This document shows, one piece after another, positions 36,378-46,058 of a stretch of 64,000 bases of DNA (position 1 is the stretch's first letter; each line of letters opens with the position of its first letter). A model generated the notes under the pieces. It did no database searches. It was not told where the DNA came from and saw only the letters and a program-made list of their open reading frames with translations. The stretch is from the NCBI RefSeq assembly GCF_011516945.1, contig NZ_WOTH01000006.1, forward strand, positions 1-64,000. The letters run 5' to 3'. The position numbers and the translations under genes were made by a program. Source of the DNA: Acetobacter estunensis. GTDB taxonomy: Bacteria > Pseudomonadota > Alphaproteobacteria > Acetobacterales > Acetobacteraceae.

Positions 36378-38237
36378 TCAGGGCACGGGGCGCAGACAGA
36401 CACGCCCTGTGGGGAAACTGGCGAGTGCGGGAGGCAGCGTTGTGATCGTGTTGGCCGATTTGAGCAGCGCCCGTCCGCCGTCTGACCAGCCCGCCAACCC
36501 AATGGCGGGACGGTCGAACGGACCGCTGACCCGGATGGGAATATCGAGTGCGAGTGCCGCTGCTGCCCGACTCTGAAACGCAAGATCGAAGCGACGGGCA
36601 ACAAGGTCAAAGCGGGCCGCGCCCACAATGGAGCCGATACCCGTGCGGATACGCAGGGGCATCACCGTGCCGTTGCCTTGATGCAGGGTGAGGGCGCCGA
36701 GCAGACAGGTAACGGGTGTCGTGCCGCCCTTGCGGCGAAACAGCAGGCCAATATCGGTGGAGGCGACGCCGATGACTTCCTGCGCGATGGCGCCTTCGTT
36801 CATTCCGGCAACCGCCTGAAGATCCGCGATTCGGGCGGCCTGATTGAGCGTGCGCACGCCTTGCGCGGTGACCGCGGCGCGCAGGGAGAGGCTCCCTTTG
36901 ACGGGGATGGGCGCAAAACCGGCCTGCTGGCGGAAACGGTCGATGTCCGCACGGGTGACATCCACATTGGCTTGAATGTCCGATCCGCGCGCGGCCGTGC
37001 GGATGGTGCCCGAAGCCGCGATGTGACCACCCAGCCAGCCGAAGGTGAGGGAGGGAACGTCCACCAGTCCGGGTTTTTGCACGAGTGCGATGGCCGCATC
37101 GGTGAAGGTGAGGGCATTGTAGCGCACATTCTTGGCGGAGAGCCGCACATTCAGCAGAGGATCGGGTTTGGCGGGCGCAAGAAGAGGAATGTCCGTGTCC
37201 GAACGAGACGGTTGCGTCGGCTTCGTGGGCGAAATGAGAGCGTTGAGATCGAGCCGGGAAAAATCCATCGTACCGCTGATGCGGTCGGGCGCATCTTTGC
37301 TGCCTTCCGAGAAGGTCACATCGGCATCCGTGATCGGACTGTCACCCAGATGACCGTGCGTATGGCTCAGCTTCCAGTCATCGCCCGTGTGGTTGAAGTG
37401 GCCGTCCAGAGCGAGGGCGAGTGGAAAGGTATCAGGCTTTTCTCCCGCAAACGCCATCAGAGGCGCCGAGGTGGGTGTGTTCAGTCTGAGTGCGCCGTCC
37501 ACTCCATCGAAATTGAGCAAATCCGTGGCCATGCCGTTGAGATCGAGCGTCAGATCGCCTGATGTTGCGTGCAGGTCGAGTGTGGCGGGGCGATTGCTTT
37601 GTCGCAGCGTCGTTATAGGCCCGAGTTGCGCGGTCAGGACGATGGGGGTGGCGTTGTAAGAACCGGATACGTTCATTTGCAGCGGCGCGTGATCGTTGGG
37701 TGATGCGAGCGTCACGTTGTCCAGTCCGATGCGATAGGAGTGTCCTTTCGCAGAACGGTAGATGACCTCGCTCTCATGAATGGTGGCCTGACGCAGGCCG
37801 GGAAATCCGCTCATGCCCGAGGATTTGGAAGCCGTGTCAGGGTGAGATGAGGGCGGGCCGAAACGCCAGTTGGGCGTGCGGTCAGGCGTGCGCTCGAACA
37901 GGCCCGAGAAGCGCGTGATGACGAGGTCGCGTGTTTCGATCGGGCCATGCAGCAACGAGGTCAGGCGGATCTGTGCGTGCAGATGACCGAGCGTGATCAT
38001 CTCGGGGCGGCTGCCGTGGGGGATGTTGCCGATGGAGACGTCGTCCATATCCACCGTCAGCCATTGCCCGGGGGCGACGTGGAGCGCGCCGATATGCACC
38101 GGACGCCCTGTCGTTGCAGCAAGTTTGCGTGTCGCAAACGCCCTCAGGTCCACCTGCCGCAGGGTGAGCGTGGCCGTTGTCGCGGCGGCAAGGCCGAGGC
38201 CGAGAGTAATGAGAGCGATACGGGTGGATCGGCGCAC
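36378..38237 (-). CDS. AsmA-family protein
   Basis: A 619-aa envelope protein with one N-terminal membrane helix (RIALITLGLGLAAATTATLTL) and a long periplasmic beta-rich domain typical of AsmA/bridge-like lipid transfer proteins (RKLAATTGRPVHIGALHVAPG at the start, a repeating beta structure through the middle, and a C-terminal block DLVARRFDLAFQSRAAAALAL). Such proteins are implicated in phospholipid transport between membranes. Codon use fits the neighbours. It is upstream of metZ on the same strand but the riboswitch leader suggests metZ has its own promoter. Confidence 0.82.
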   Translation of the reverse strand: MRRSTRIALITLGLGLAAATTATLTLRQVDLRAFATRKLAATTGRPVHIGALHVAPGQWLTVDMDDVSIGNIPHGSRPEMITLGHLHAQIRLTSLLHGPIETRDLVITRFSGLFERTPDRTPNWRFGPPSSHPDTASKSSGMSGFPGLRQATIHESEVIYRSAKGHSYRIGLDNVTLASPNDHAPLQMNVSGSYNATPIVLTAQLGPITTLRQSNRPATLDLHATSGDLTLDLNGMATDLLNFDGVDGALRLNTPTSAPLMAFAGEKPDTFPLALALDGHFNHTGDDWKLSHTHGHLGDSPITDADVTFSEGSKDAPDRISGTMDFSRLDLNALISPTKPTQPSRSDTDIPLLAPAKPDPLLNVRLSAKNVRYNALTFTDAAIALVQKPGLVDVPSLTFGWLGGHIAASGTIRTAARGSDIQANVDVTRADIDRFRQQAGFAPIPVKGSLSLRAAVTAQGVRTLNQAARIADLQAVAGMNEGAIAQEVIGVASTDIGLLFRRKGGTTPVTCLLGALTLHQGNGTVMPLRIRTGIGSIVGAARFDLVARRFDLAFQSRAAAALALDIPIRVSGPFDRPAIGLAGWSDGGRALLKSANTITTLPPALASFPTGRVCLRPVP

Positions 38238-38302
38238 GGCGACTACCTGCCTGTTAAAGGGATATGCTTCTTGCCGTCAGAGGGTAGAATGCGAAACCCC
38301 TG

Positions 38303-38998
38303 TCACACAGATGGCCGAGTGTTCCATTCGGCGTGGAGTGCGTTCAGGAAGAGTTGGGCACCGGAGGTGATATAGGCGCGTGAGTCGTCTTCATCGATGT
38401 TTTTGATGACCAGTGCGTCGAGCATGAGTTCGCCCACGGTCATGCCGAACAACTGGCGCGCACGCTGTTCGATGTCGGTTTCAGGGTGTCCCTGCGCGAA
38501 GCAGTAGTCACGCAACCAGCATTTGAAGACATTCGTCTCCCCGCCGCCCTTGAGCGACAGCATGATGTGACGGATATCTTCGGACTCGGAGGCGCTGGCA
38601 ATGATGGCGCGGATCAGTTCAATGGCTTCGGGGCGGATCAGTCGGGCGGCGATGTCCTGTAAAAGCCCGATCAATTCGTCCTCGGGTGTGGCCGCATCGA
38701 CACGCACACAGGGAGAAAAGCAGAACAGGCGGGCTCCGATAAGAGCGTGAAAGAGTTCCTGCTTGGAAGGGAAAAGCTGATAGAGCGTACGCTTGGACAT
38801 ACCCGAACATTGAGCCACCTTGTCCATGGAAGCGGCTTGGTAACCATATGTCTGCAACACTTTGTCAGCCGCGCCGAGAATCTTCTCGCGACGTTCGCAT
38901 TCCGCCATCTCGGGCGGACGCCCCGGCCCGCGTGCGGCGGCGCAGCAGTCGGTTTCATGAGGGATACGCGCGTTCATGTCGTCTTTCGTGTGCGCCAT
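38303..38998 (-). CDS. TetR-family repressor of the RND efflux operon
   Basis: A 231-aa regulator. The helix-turn-helix is ILGAADKVLQTYGYQAASMD-KVAQCSGMSKRTLYQLFPSKQEL in order, followed by a helical ligand domain that ends in an AcrR-C-like segment. It is divergent from an RND efflux operon, with a perfect dyad between, so it most likely represses that operon and itself until a drug-like ligand binds. Start at 38998 is preferred; 38977 and the upstream frame to 39082 are alternatives. A two-Cys CC pair near residue 16 is outside the DNA-binding domain. Confidence 0.85.
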   Translation of the reverse strand: MAHTKDDMNARIPHETDCCAAARGPGRPPEMAECERREKILGAADKVLQTYGYQAASMDKVAQCSGMSKRTLYQLFPSKQELFHALIGARLFCFSPCVRVDAATPEDELIGLLQDIAARLIRPEAIELIRAIIASASESEDIRHIMLSLKGGGETNVFKCWLRDYCFAQGHPETDIEQRARQLFGMTVGELMLDALVIKNIDEDDSRAYITSGAQLFLNALHAEWNTRPSV

Positions 38999-39047
38999 CG
39001 GAATGGCCTTGTCCAGATGAGACAATGCGACGCTGCCATCTTGACCG

Positions 39048-39062
39048 TAGTTTTGGAAACTA
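39048..39062. promoter_or_regulatory. Candidate TetR operator
   Basis: TAGTTT-TGG-AAACTA is a perfect 6-bp inverted repeat with a 3-base centre, in the divergent region between the TetR gene and the RND adaptor. A second GTAGTTTT copy follows at 39064-39071. This is the expected form and place of a TetR operator. Confidence 0.55.
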
Positions 39063-39172
39063 TGTAGTTTTAATTTCATCATGCAGCCGGATTCGTGGCG
39101 AGGTTCTCAGACGTGTCAGAGAATCCGACGCGGGTTCGGCTTTTCTCTCCTTTGGTTGCCCGGGATGTGCTC

Positions 39173-40342
39173 GTGAAAAGACCTGTCTGTCTTCGCGCTT
39201 CGGCCACATGTGTTTCGATCGCGAGCCTGTTTTTGCTGGGAGCCTGCGGGCGTAAAGCGCCTGCGCCGGTCGCTGTGCCTCCACAGAAGGTGGAGGTGCT
39301 GACCCTGCAACCGCAATCGGTGCAGGTTCACACCCAGTTGCCTGGTCGTATCTCGGCCTTCGAGATCGCCATGGTGCGCCCGCAGGTCAACGGCGTGATC
39401 CTCAAGCGCTATTTCGTCGAAGGCTCGGATGTGAAGGCGGGGCAGCAGCTCTACCAGATCGATCCAAGTGCTTATCAGGCTGTCTATGACAGTGCGACCG
39501 GACAGCTTGCGCAGGCGAAAGCCAATGCCGTGACGGCGCGGGCCAAGCTGGAACGTTATGGGCCGCTCATGAAGGCGCATGCCGTCAGCAAGCAGGAATA
39601 TGATGACGCGCTGGCGTCTTCCCGGGCGGCGGACGCCCAGATTCTCGTCGCGAAAGGGCAGGTAGAGGCCGCCGCCGTCAATCTGCGCTACACGCGCGTT
39701 AATTCTCCCATCGACGGGCGTATCGGTCGCTCTCTTCTGACGGTTGGCGCGCTGGCAACGGTGGGGCAGACGTCCAATCTGGCGGTCGTCACAAAGCTGG
39801 ACCCGATTTACGTGGACGTGAACCTGCCGGCGATTTCGCTGCTGCGCATCCGCCGTGAGGTGGCCTCGGGGCGTATTCACACGAATCCCGATCATTCCGT
39901 GCCGGTGACGCTCCAGATGGAGGACGGCTCGACCTACGAATCTCCCGGCAAGATGCAATTCAGCGAAGTGAACGTGGATCAGGACACCTCCACGGTCGTC
40001 GTGCGCGCCCTCTTCCCCAATTCTGATCGACTGTTGCTGCCGGGCATGTATGTGCATGCCACGCTCGATGAGGGCACGGACCCGGCGGCCATTCTGGTCC
40101 CCCAGCAGGCTGTGACCCGCAACAGTCACGGGGATCCGCAGGTCGTGGTGCTGGATGCGGACGACAAGGTGGCGCAGCGTCCCATCACGACAGGGGCGAC
40201 ACAGGGGACGGACTGGGTGGTGACATCCGGGTTGAAGGCCGGTGATCGGGTCGTGGTCGTGGGACTGCAAAAGATTCATCCGGGCCAGAAAGTGTCGCCC
40301 GTGCCTTTCTCTGATGCGGCTCCGGCCAGCGGAGCGAAGTAA
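39173..40342 (+). CDS. RND efflux periplasmic adaptor (lipoprotein)
   Basis: A 389-aa membrane-fusion protein of the AcrA/MexA type. The GTG at 39173 (GGGA upstream) gives a lipoprotein signal ending in LLGAC. Mature features are the lipoyl half-motifs (FVEGSDVKAGQQLYQIDPS and YTRVNSPIDGRIGRSLL), a coiled-coil hairpin between them, and the beta-barrel and membrane-proximal domains. It bridges the pump and the outer-membrane channel. First gene of a three-gene efflux operon. Confidence 0.92.
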   Translation: MKRPVCLRASATCVSIASLFLLGACGRKAPAPVAVPPQKVEVLTLQPQSVQVHTQLPGRISAFEIAMVRPQVNGVILKRYFVEGSDVKAGQQLYQIDPSAYQAVYDSATGQLAQAKANAVTARAKLERYGPLMKAHAVSKQEYDDALASSRAADAQILVAKGQVEAAAVNLRYTRVNSPIDGRIGRSLLTVGALATVGQTSNLAVVTKLDPIYVDVNLPAISLLRIRREVASGRIHTNPDHSVPVTLQMEDGSTYESPGKMQFSEVNVDQDTSTVVVRALFPNSDRLLLPGMYVHATLDEGTDPAAILVPQQAVTRNSHGDPQVVVLDADDKVAQRPITTGATQGTDWVVTSGLKAGDRVVVVGLQKIHPGQKVSPVPFSDAAPASGAK

Positions 40343-40347
40343 GGCCC

Positions 40348-43300
40348 ATGTCTCTCTCGCGCTTTTTCATCGACAGGCCGGTTTTCGCATGGGTGATCGG
40401 CCTGATCATCATGCTCGTCGGCGGCGTGGCCATCTTCCGGATGCCCATTGCCCAGTATCCGTCCATCGCGCCGCCGCAGGTCGCCATTTCGGTGACCTAT
40501 CCGGGGGCGTCGGCCGAGACGGTCAACAACACGGTGGTCCGTCCGATCCTCCAGCAGATGTTCGGACTCGATCACCTCGAGTACATCTCGGCGCAGTCTT
40601 ATGCGTCCGGGCAGATGGAGATCGATCTCACTTTCGCGCAAGGGACCGATCCCGACATCGCGCAGGTGCAGGTGCAGAACAAGCTCCAGCTTGCCGAGCC
40701 GCGTCTGCCCACCGAAGTGACGGCGCAGGGCATCACGGTGGCCAAAGCCGTGAAAAACTTCATGATGGTCGTGGCCTTCATCTCGACCGATGGCTCCATG
40801 ACGGCGCAGGACATTGCGGATTACGTGGCGTCCAATGTGTCCGATCCACTCTCGCGTGTCTCCGGTGTGGGCGACCACACGCTGTTCGGCTCCGAATACG
40901 CCATGCGTATCTGGCTCAGCCCGCAGAAACTGTACAGCTACGGGCTGACGGTTGGGGATGTACAGACCGCCATCGAGGCGCAGAATCTTCAGGTGTCATC
41001 GGGTGAACTCGGTGGTCTGCCAGCCAAGGCTGGAGCGCGTCTGGATGCGACCATCATCGGCCCCACGCGTCTGACCTCGCCCGAGGAATTCGGCAATATC
41101 CTCCTGAAAGTCATGCCCGATGGTGCGCAGGTGCGTGTGCGCGATGTGGGCAAGATCGAGTTCGGGGCGCAGAGCTATAACTTCAGCTCGCTCTATAATG
41201 GTCAGCCCGCTGCGGGCATGGCGCTCAAACTGACACCGGGCGCCAACCAGTTGACCACGGAAGCGGCGGTGCGCGCGGAAATTGCGCAACTTGAGAAGTT
41301 CTACCCGCCGGGACTCAAGACGGTCTATCCGCTCGACACCAAGCCGTTCATCGTGCTGTCGATCGAGGAAGTGGTCATCACGCTGGCAGAGGCGATCGGT
41401 CTCGTCTTTCTCGTGATGCTGATCTTCCTGCAGAATTTTCGTGCAACGCTCATTCCGACCATCGCCGTGCCGGTGGTTCTGCTGGGCACGTTCGGCATCC
41501 TTTCCGCGCTTGGGTTCTCCATCAACACTCTGACCATGCTGGCCATGGTGCTGGCCGTGGGCCTTCTGGTCGATGACGCCATCGTGGTGGTGGAAAACGT
41601 CGAACGTGTGATGACGGAAAAGGGACTGTCTCCGCATGAAGCGGCGCGCGTCTCGATGGACGAGATCTCTGGCGCGCTGGTGGGGATCGTGCTGGTGCTG
41701 ACCGCCGTGTTCCTGCCTATGGCGGCGTTCTCAGGCTCCACGGGCGTGATTTATCGCCAGTTCTCCATCACCATTGTCGCAGCCATGTGGCTGTCGGTGC
41801 TGGTGGCCATGGTTATGACGCCCGCGTTGTGCGCGACGATGCTCAAGCCGGGACAGCACGAAAAGACCAAGGGGCTGCCCGGATGGTTCAACCGGCAGTT
41901 CACGCGCCTGACGAAAGGCTACCTGCATGGCGTGCAGTTCGTCATTGGCCACAGGCTCGTGTCATTGGTGGCGTTCGCCGCGCTGACAGGATGCGTGGTG
42001 TTCCTGTTCATGCGACTGCCGGGTGGATTTCTGCCCGATGAGGATCAGGGGCTGATCTTCGGTCAGGTGACATTGCCGCCCGGCTCGACGCAGGAGCAGA
42101 CGGCCAAGGTCACGAAGAAGGTCTCCGACTACATTCTCAAGACCGAAGGCGACAACGTCGAGTCCGTCTATGTGATGAACGGGTTCAACTTCGCCGGTCA
42201 GGGACAGAGCGCAGGCGCGTTCTTCGTCAAGCTCAAGGACTGGGAGGTGCGTCCGAAGGCGAGTCAGGCGTCAACCGCCATTGCCAATCGCGTCATGATG
42301 CATTTCTGGGGAGATCCGGAGGCGCAGATTTTCGCCATCAATCCGCCTGCCGTGCTCGAACTGGGCAATGCCACGGGTTTCGATCTCGAACTGGAAGATC
42401 GCGGGCATGTCGGTCACGAGAAGCTGCTTGCCGCGCGCAATATGGTTCTCGGGCTGGCCGCCAAGGACAAGCGCCTGATGGCGGTGCGTCCGAACGGCAT
42501 GGAAGACGCGCCGCAATATCATCTCGATATCGACCGTGAAAAGGCCAACGCGCTGGGCGTGTCGGTGGCGGACATCAACACGCTCGTCGAAGGGGCGCTT
42601 GGCTCGATCTATGTGAACCAGTTCATGCGCGACGACCGTGTGAAGCAGGTGTACATTCAGGGCGAGCCATCGGCGCGTATGCTGCCGATCAATCTCAACG
42701 CATGGTATCTGCGCAATACCAGCGGCACGATGGTGCCCTTCAACGCCATTGCGAGCGGCCACTGGATTACGGGTCCGCAGAAGGTGGAGGATTACAACGG
42801 CCTCAACGCCTTCGAGATCCTTGGACAGCCATCTGACGGCTACAGTTCGGGCGATTCCATCACGGCGATCGAGGGCATTCTGGCAAAATTGCCGGAGGGC
42901 ATCGGGTATGAGTGGACAGGCCTGTCCTTCGAACAGATGGCATCCGGTTCTTCAACCGGACCGCTCTATGCGCTAGCAGCAACGGTCATTCTGCTCTGCC
43001 TTGCCGCTCTTTATGAAAGCTGGGCCATTCCCATCGCGGTGATTCTCGTTATTCCGTTGGGCGTCCTCGGCGCTATTGCCGCGACCCTGTGGCGGGACAT
43101 GGACAACGACGTGTATTTCCAGGTCGGGTTGCTCACCACCGTGGGGCTGGCGGTGAAAAACGCCATCCTGATCGTGGAGTTCGCCAAGGCCAATTTCGAG
43201 GGCGGACAATCGCTGGAAGAGGCGGTTCTCAATGCTGGTCGTGAGCGTTTGCGACCGATCCTCATGACGTCCATCGCTTTCGTGCTGGGTGTCTTCCCGC

Positions 43301-43506
43301 TCGCCATTGCCAGCGGCGCCGGATCGGCGGCGCGTGAGGCCATCGGCACGGCCGTTGTGGGCGGCATGCTCACGGCCACTTTTCTGGCCGTCTATTTCGT
43401 GCCGCTGTTCTTCGTGCTGGTGCTGCGCCTGTTCCGCGTGACGCGGATGTCGGAGCGTGGAGATGGTGGCGGACATCCACCCGTTGCGGCCCCGGAGGCG
43501 AGTTGA
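40348..43506 (+). CDS. RND multidrug efflux pump (HAE1 family, AcrB/MexB-like)
   Basis: A 1052-aa inner-membrane proton antiporter with 12 membrane segments. The proton relay Asp pair is in GLLVDDAIVVVENVER (TM4), and later there is the conserved GLAVKNAILIVEFA. The porter domains have LPTEVTAQGITV and the VGDHTLFGSEYAMRIW segment; the N-terminus SRFFIDRPVFAWVIGL is diagnostic. It pumps hydrophobic drugs and detergents from the periplasm through the partner channel. It overlaps the channel gene at the stop (TGATG). Confidence 0.96.
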   Translation: MSLSRFFIDRPVFAWVIGLIIMLVGGVAIFRMPIAQYPSIAPPQVAISVTYPGASAETVNNTVVRPILQQMFGLDHLEYISAQSYASGQMEIDLTFAQGTDPDIAQVQVQNKLQLAEPRLPTEVTAQGITVAKAVKNFMMVVAFISTDGSMTAQDIADYVASNVSDPLSRVSGVGDHTLFGSEYAMRIWLSPQKLYSYGLTVGDVQTAIEAQNLQVSSGELGGLPAKAGARLDATIIGPTRLTSPEEFGNILLKVMPDGAQVRVRDVGKIEFGAQSYNFSSLYNGQPAAGMALKLTPGANQLTTEAAVRAEIAQLEKFYPPGLKTVYPLDTKPFIVLSIEEVVITLAEAIGLVFLVMLIFLQNFRATLIPTIAVPVVLLGTFGILSALGFSINTLTMLAMVLAVGLLVDDAIVVVENVERVMTEKGLSPHEAARVSMDEISGALVGIVLVLTAVFLPMAAFSGSTGVIYRQFSITIVAAMWLSVLVAMVMTPALCATMLKPGQHEKTKGLPGWFNRQFTRLTKGYLHGVQFVIGHRLVSLVAFAALTGCVVFLFMRLPGGFLPDEDQGLIFGQVTLPPGSTQEQTAKVTKKVSDYILKTEGDNVESVYVMNGFNFAGQGQSAGAFFVKLKDWEVRPKASQASTAIANRVMMHFWGDPEAQIFAINPPAVLELGNATGFDLELEDRGHVGHEKLLAARNMVLGLAAKDKRLMAVRPNGMEDAPQYHLDIDREKANALGVSVADINTLVEGALGSIYVNQFMRDDRVKQVYIQGEPSARMLPINLNAWYLRNTSGTMVPFNAIASGHWITGPQKVEDYNGLNAFEILGQPSDGYSSGDSITAIEGILAKLPEGIGYEWTGLSFEQMASGSSTGPLYALAATVILLCLAALYESWAIPIAVILVIPLGVLGAIAATLWRDMDNDVYFQVGLLTTVGLAVKNAILIVEFAKANFEGGQSLEEAVLNAGRERLRPILMTSIAFVLGVFPLAIASGAGSAAREAIGTAVVGGMLTATFLAVYFVPLFFVLVLRLFRVTRMSERGDGGGHPPVAAPEAS

Positions 43507-45017
43507 TGAACGTGGTCATGAAGAAGCACCGTCGTCCGGGATGCGGGGCGATGGTGGCCCTTGCGGGCGTCCTGCTGGCGGGTTGCACGATGGAGCCCAC
43601 CTATCATCGTCCGGCACCGCCGCTGGCAAAGACCTTTCCCAAGGGGCCCGACATGGGCGCCAAGGATACGGGCACCAAGACAGACGCTGCGCTGCAGACG
43701 CCCGCTTCCGATATCGGCTGGCAGGATTTTTTCACGGATGCCCGCCTGAAGGCGCTGATCGGGATCGCGATGCGGGAGAACCGTGATCTGCGCTCGGCCG
43801 TCGCCAGTATCGCGCAGGCGGCTGGCCAGTACGATGTACAACATGCCTCTCTGTTCCCTGCAATCGGGGCGACGGGAGCGGCGATGTACATGCAGCCGTC
43901 GCAGACCGCCGGTTTTAGCTTTGCGCCGGGTGTTGGTGAGAACATCTCGACTTTCCGTTATTACACCGCCGGTATCGGTTTTTCGTCCTATGAGATCGAT
44001 GTGTTCGGTCGCATTCGCAGTCTTTCGCATGCGTCTGCGGAAGCCGCTCTCAAGCAGGTGGCCACCGAGCGCGCGTTGCGGATCAGCATTGTCTCACAGG
44101 TGGCGAATGCCTATCTGGCGTGGCTGGGTGATCGGGAAGTGTTGCAGATCGCCAATGAGGCTGTCGCCAATCTTGAAGAGAATCTGCGCCTGATCCGTCT
44201 GCGTTACGACCATGGAGAAGAAAATCTCCTGACCGTGCAGCAGGCGCAGACTCAGGTTGATCAGGCCGCTCAACTGCGGGCGCAACAGATGCGACTGGTG
44301 GCGCAGGATGAAAACGCGATCACGCTGCTGATTGGCGCGCCCATTCCCGACACTCTCCCGCCACCGAGTCCGTTGGGCGAACAGACGCTTATGGCCGATG
44401 TGCCGGAAGGCCTTCCCTCCGATCTTCTGTATCGCAGGCCCGATATCATTGCGGCAGAACACGACCTGTTATCTGCCAATGCCAATATCGGTGCGGCGCG
44501 GGCGGCATTCTTTCCGAAATTCACACTTACGGCGACCGATGGCCTGAGCAGTCTGATGTGGCATCGGTTGTTTACCGCGCCTGCGACCACATGGGGGCTT
44601 CAGCCCAACATCACGATCCCGATTTTCACATGGGGACAAAACCGCGGGAATCTTGAAGTCGCGAAAGCCGAGCGTGATGTGAGGGTGGCGGCTTACGAAA
44701 AGGCCATCCAGACTGCTTTCAAGGAAGTGTCCGATACCTTGGTGGCGCGCCCGACCTATATGGAAGAAGCGCATCGCATGGACGATCTGGTTCATGCTTC
44801 CTCGGAGTCCTACCGGCTTTCGCGGATGCGCTATGAGGCGGGAACGGATTCCTATCTCAATCAGCTTGTTGCGCAGAGGACGCTGCTTCAGGCGGAGCAG
44901 TCTCGTGTTGCAGTGCTGGTGGCGCGCTATGAAAATCTTGTCACTTTCTATCGGGCACTCGGGGGTGGATGGAGCGAGACAACCCTCCGCTCGCCTCGTG
45001 TTCCCGCAAAACTTTGA
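43506..45017 (+). CDS. Outer-membrane efflux channel (NodT/OprM family lipoprotein)
   Basis: A 503-aa TolC-like channel. A lipoprotein signal ends in LLAGC; two outer-membrane efflux repeats follow (LIGIAMRENRDLRSAVASIA; EHDLLSANANIGAARAAFFP near residue 315) and AYLAWLGDREVLQIA. ATG 43506 has GGAGG 7 bases upstream and overlaps the pump stop. It completes a TetR-controlled tripartite pump. Confidence 0.93.
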   Translation: MNVVMKKHRRPGCGAMVALAGVLLAGCTMEPTYHRPAPPLAKTFPKGPDMGAKDTGTKTDAALQTPASDIGWQDFFTDARLKALIGIAMRENRDLRSAVASIAQAAGQYDVQHASLFPAIGATGAAMYMQPSQTAGFSFAPGVGENISTFRYYTAGIGFSSYEIDVFGRIRSLSHASAEAALKQVATERALRISIVSQVANAYLAWLGDREVLQIANEAVANLEENLRLIRLRYDHGEENLLTVQQAQTQVDQAAQLRAQQMRLVAQDENAITLLIGAPIPDTLPPPSPLGEQTLMADVPEGLPSDLLYRRPDIIAAEHDLLSANANIGAARAAFFPKFTLTATDGLSSLMWHRLFTAPATTWGLQPNITIPIFTWGQNRGNLEVAKAERDVRVAAYEKAIQTAFKEVSDTLVARPTYMEEAHRMDDLVHASSESYRLSRMRYEAGTDSYLNQLVAQRTLLQAEQSRVAVLVARYENLVTFYRALGGGWSETTLRSPRVPAKL

Positions 45018-45051
45018 AGTTGAGGACGCGCAAAAGGCGAGAGGGGGCCGA

Positions 45052-45080
45052 TTGTCAGCTTGAGCCGGGCGGCTTATAAG
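45052..45080 (+). promoter_or_regulatory. Sigma-70-like promoter for tRNA-Gly
   Basis: TTGTCA (45052-45057), a 17-base spacer and TATAAG (45075-45080) precede the tRNA by 9 bases. This is close to consensus. Confidence 0.65.
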
Positions 45081-45089
45081 CGAAGCTAC

Positions 45090-45163
45090 GCGGGTGTAGT
45101 TCAATGGTAGAACGGCAGCTTCCCAAGCTGCATACGAGGGTTCGATTCCCTTCACCCGCTCCA
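45090..45163 (+). tRNA. tRNA-Gly(CCC)
   Basis: Acceptor GCGGGTG/CACCCGC, D stem TTC/GAA, anticodon stem GCAGC/GCTGC with loop TTCCCAA (anticodon CCC, reading GGG), and T arm GAGGG/CCCTT around TTCGATT. CCA is encoded at 45161-45163. It has its own promoter. Confidence 0.95.
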
Positions 45164-45296
45164 GCGCCTTATTACGAAGTCCTCTCTAAATTGTGACCTC
45201 CTGTTCATCCCCTGTGGAATGGCTCCATGCCCTGCAGTGCGTTGCGTGGCGGGATTGCTTGGCGCAACATGCGGGCAAAGCAATCAGGAGCTTTCG

Positions 45297-45716
45297 ATGA
45301 TCCGTTTTTCCCTTCGCGCCCTTGCCGTTGCCACAGCGATTGCTGGTGCGTCGTCCTTCTCGTTCACGGCCGCCAATGCGGCTGAGCCGCCGGCCCCGAC
45401 GGCTGGCAACCCACCCTCGGCCGTGGCTTCGGCAAGTGATGTGGCGGCTGTCTCCCCCGCCAATCTGGCCGGTCTGCTGAATTACTGCATCATGACGGAC
45501 CACATTTCGCATGAAGATGGCGATGCACTGCAGACGGCGGTCAACGAGAAGACCAATGCCGTGCCCACGGACCAGCGTGGCAACATGGACTACGCTGTCG
45601 GCTCAACGGGGCAGTTCGAAATCAACGGGCAGCGCTCCACCATCACGTCGCTTGAGTCCGACGCGCAGGGCCGTGTCTGTGGCGCCGTGCTGACACGCGC
45701 GAAGACGATTCAGTAA
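45297..45716 (+). CDS. DUF2501-like secreted protein
   Basis: A 139-aa protein. AGGAG precedes the ATG. Signal peptide residues 1-28 (ALAVATAIAGASSFSFTAANAA). The mature part resembles DUF2501/YjjA proteins: NLAGLLNYCIMTDHIS, YAVGSTGQFEINGQ, and VCGAVLTRAKTIQ, with two Cys that could pair. Probably periplasmic. Role unknown. A terminator follows. Confidence 0.72.
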   Translation: MIRFSLRALAVATAIAGASSFSFTAANAAEPPAPTAGNPPSAVASASDVAAVSPANLAGLLNYCIMTDHISHEDGDALQTAVNEKTNAVPTDQRGNMDYAVGSTGQFEINGQRSTITSLESDAQGRVCGAVLTRAKTIQ

Positions 45717-45737
45717 GTTCGGATTTCAATCCGTGTG

Positions 45738-45774
45738 AAAAAGACCCCGGAGCAGCCGTTCCGGGGTCTTTTTT
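45738..45774 (+). terminator. Intrinsic terminator after DUF2501 gene
   Basis: AAAAGACCCCGGA pairs with TCCGGGGTCTTTT over a short loop, followed by T-rich sequence. The A-run on the other side makes it usable for the opposing DUF1653 gene. Confidence 0.85.
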
Positions 45775-45793
45775 GTCTGGCCGGAAACTGCGG

Positions 45794-46009
45794 CTATTCG
45801 GCCACAGGGGCAAATCGCTGTTGGCCTTCGACGCTTTCCAGCCACATGGAAAGTGGGCGCACCCATAGCGTCTGATGGGTTTCGCTGCGATAAACGACCA
45901 ACCATTCTTCCGTCTCGCTGTGACGGGCCAGATGCAGGACCGTATACAGCCCGCCCTTGTAATGCCGGTACAGACCCGGTGGCAGGGCAGGGGGAGCATC
46001 GGATGTCAT
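45794..46009 (-). CDS. DUF1653 family protein
   Basis: A 71-aa protein. AAGGA precedes the ATG at 46009. It matches DUF1653: LPPGLYRHYKGGLYTVLHLA, EEWLVVYRSE and LWVRPLSMW. Small beta-rich, likely cytosolic. The longer frame to 46216 lacks conserved sequence. Function unknown. Confidence 0.82.
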   Translation of the reverse strand: MTSDAPPALPPGLYRHYKGGLYTVLHLARHSETEEWLVVYRSETHQTLWVRPLSMWLESVEGQQRFAPVAE

Positions 46010-46058
46010 GGTGGTCCTTTCGCTGGATGGCGCGTTCTTTTCGCGCATCGGCCAATGA

